Source: Tannerella sp. (GTDB lineage Bacteria > Bacteroidota > Bacteroidia > Bacteroidales > Tannerellaceae). Taken from it: a stretch of 14,953 nucleotides of DNA. The DNA is taken from NCBI GenBank assembly GCA_031277235.1, contig JAITMT010000524.1:1-14953 (forward strand). Direction: 5' to 3'. The stretch's first letter is position 1, and every line of letters begins with the position of its first letter. Position numbers and translations under genes: made by a program. Shown piece by piece: positions 13,676 to 14,953 of the stretch. The notes beneath the pieces are model-generated. The model was not told where the DNA came from and did not search any database. It saw nothing but the letters and a program-made list of their open reading frames with translations.

Positions 13676-14773
13676 ATGACAAAACCGGTTAAGTGGAGTA
13701 TTATTGCTATTATTGCTTTGATAATCATCGGGTTATTTGTATATCCACGATTGAAGCGGCAACAAAACGTCGAAAAAACCGAAGTAAAGCCTTCGGCGCC
13801 GTCGGGAAGACAAAATCAGGTGTTGAATATCAATGCAGTGCTACTCCGCCAGCAAAGACTGACCGATATGGGCAGGTCAATGGGAAGCACGTTGCCCGAC
13901 GAAGAAGTCAATTTATCGTTCGAGCAGTCGGGCAAAATCGTTGCGATTCACTTCAAGGAGGGGACACACGTACAGAAAGGCGAATTGCTCGCCAAAATCA
14001 ATGACAAGCCGTTGCAAGCCGAATTGAAGAAACTGGAAGCGCAGGTGCAACTGGCGGAAGACCGTGTTTTCCGGCAAAAAACGTTGCTTGAAAAAGACGC
14101 CGTCAGTCAGGAAGCCTACGAACAGGTTACGACCGAATATGACAAGTTAATGGCTGATATAGAACTTGTTAAGGCAAATATCGCACAGACCGAACTGCGT
14201 GCGCCTTTCGACGGAATCATCGGTTTGCGGCTGGTGAGCGAGGGCGCTTACGTAACGCCGGCAACGGTGGTGGTGAACCTGACTAAAATCAGCCCGCTGA
14301 AAATCGAATTTTCCATCAATGAATATTATGCTACGGACGTTTCCGACGGTACTCCCATTGTTTTTTACATGCAAAATACCGACGGAAAGGAGCAAAAATA
14401 CAATGCCACCGTCTATGCCGTGGAAAGCGAAATAGAACCCAAAACGCGCACGCTCAAGGTAAGAGCCATTTTCCCGAACGAAAACGAAGCCATCAAGCCC
14501 GGTCGCTACGTGTCGGTGGAAATCACGAAACGCGAAATCAAAAATGCGATTGTCGTTCCGAGCGAAGCCATCATTCCCGAAATGGGACAGAGCATCGTTT
14601 ACAAATACCAGAACGGAGAAGCCGTCCCGGTGCAAATCATGCAGGGACTGCGGAACGAGAAGATGGTGCAGGTGCTTGCCGGATTGCAAACGGGCGATAC
14701 GGTGATTACGACCGGCGTGATGCAGTTGCGGGCAGGCATGAGGGTGAGTATTGACAATCTGCAAGAGGAATAG
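13676..14773 (+). CDS. RND efflux periplasmic adaptor (membrane fusion protein)
   Basis: A 365-residue adaptor that bridges an RND inner-membrane pump to a TolC-like outer-membrane channel. It has an N-terminal membrane anchor (about 7-24). A first lipoyl half-motif (EQSGKIVAIHFKEGTHVQKGELLAKIND) is followed by a coiled-coil hairpin (PLQAELKKLEAQVQLAEDR to ELVKANIAQTELRAP), the second lipoyl half (FDGIIGLRLVSEGAYV), then beta-barrel and membrane-proximal domains (KPGRYVSVEI, VVPSEAIIPEMG). Length and layout fit AcrA/MexA-like proteins. An earlier ATG at 13668 is followed almost at once by a stop, so 13676 is the start. The pump gene begins 3 bases after its stop. Its higher GC content and different strand separate it from the peptide island; a link to peptide export is not supported. 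Confidence 0.93.
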   Translation: MTKPVKWSIIAIIALIIIGLFVYPRLKRQQNVEKTEVKPSAPSGRQNQVLNINAVLLRQQRLTDMGRSMGSTLPDEEVNLSFEQSGKIVAIHFKEGTHVQKGELLAKINDKPLQAELKKLEAQVQLAEDRVFRQKTLLEKDAVSQEAYEQVTTEYDKLMADIELVKANIAQTELRAPFDGIIGLRLVSEGAYVTPATVVVNLTKISPLKIEFSINEYYATDVSDGTPIVFYMQNTDGKEQKYNATVYAVESEIEPKTRTLKVRAIFPNENEAIKPGRYVSVEITKREIKNAIVVPSEAIIPEMGQSIVYKYQNGEAVPVQIMQGLRNEKMVQVLAGLQTGDTVITTGVMQLRAGMRVSIDNLQEE

Positions 14774-14776
14774 AAT

Positions 14777-14953
14777 ATGGCGAATATTGCGGAACTTAGT
14801 ATAAAACGACCTGTCATGGCAACCGTGCTGGTGCTGATCGTTCTGTTGTTCGGATTCATCGGTTACACGTCGCTGGGCGTGCGCGAATATCCGAGCGTGG
14901 ACCAGCCCATCATTTCCGTTCAGACGTCCTATCCCGGCGCCAATGCCGAAGTC
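14777..14953 (+). CDS. RND efflux inner-membrane permease, N-terminal part (cut by window edge)
   Basis: The first 59 codons of an AcrB-like pump that runs off the right edge. The start (MANIAELSIKRPVMATVLVL) shows the family's N-terminal amphipathic segment and first membrane helix, followed by LGVREYPSVDQPIISVQTSYPGANAEV, the conserved entry to the porter domain (the YP..D.P.I.V.T.YPGA pattern). It uses the proton gradient to expel substrates together with the adaptor upstream. The substrate cannot be told from this fragment. Confidence 0.93.
   Translation, partial: MANIAELSIKRPVMATVLVLIVLLFGFIGYTSLGVREYPSVDQPIISVQTSYPGANAEV

Noticed and set aside
13676..14953. RND adaptor and pump as the exporter of the modified peptide
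   Set aside because: They are on the opposite strand, have their own promoter and different base composition, and are ordinary efflux genes. The precursor's own signal peptide already offers a route out.

Overview
The window looks like a chromosomal segment of a Bacteroidetes bacterium, most likely Bacteroidales. Several intergenic regions carry the phylum-type promoter TAnnTTTG, two of them with TTG about 19-20 bases upstream. Starts lack clear Shine-Dalgarno sequences. The first gene resembles the type IX secretion protein PorZ, and the LeuS, YitT and M23 proteins read like Bacteroidales versions. I cannot assign a genus.

Layout. From 1 to 9394 everything is on the minus strand. Read in the direction of transcription: a small basic protein, tadA, a secreted metallophosphatase, then three overlapping genes (beta-helix lipoprotein, secreted endonuclease/exonuclease/phosphatase-fold protein, M23 peptidase). 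A short non-coding gap follows, then a second tight cluster: leuS (C-terminal part only), yitT, rdgB and porZ (cut by the window edge). From 9531 to 11029 a divergent promoter drives a LolD-type ABC ATPase and a membrane-anchored helix-hairpin-helix protein. From about 11030 to 13675 lies a visibly AT-richer island on the minus strand. At 13676 a plus-strand RND efflux adaptor begins, followed by the start of its inner-membrane pump.

The island is the most unusual part. It holds a secreted-type precursor of 146 residues and, downstream, a radical SAM/SPASM enzyme. The precursor has eleven histidines, all in its C-terminal half, and every one has Asn or Asp two residues later; ten of the eleven have Ser or Thr between. 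Ten of them form five doublets with the pattern H-x-[ND]-x-H-x-[ND]. This looks like a modified-peptide (RiPP) pair, possibly a histidine-type cyclophane (triceptide) system. A 15-bp perfect inverted repeat sits between the two genes. Upstream of the precursor is a promoter with both boxes, a strongly folded stretch with a long rod-like hairpin, and an intrinsic terminator, all on the same strand. This is either a small RNA of about 240 nt or an attenuated leader of the peptide operon.

Other notable points: leuS lacks its N-terminal catalytic half and editing domain but keeps a promoter and start codon; A/T-rich heptamer repeats run up to the start codons of two genes; and the true starts of two genes lie downstream of apparent TTG starts that are really promoter elements.
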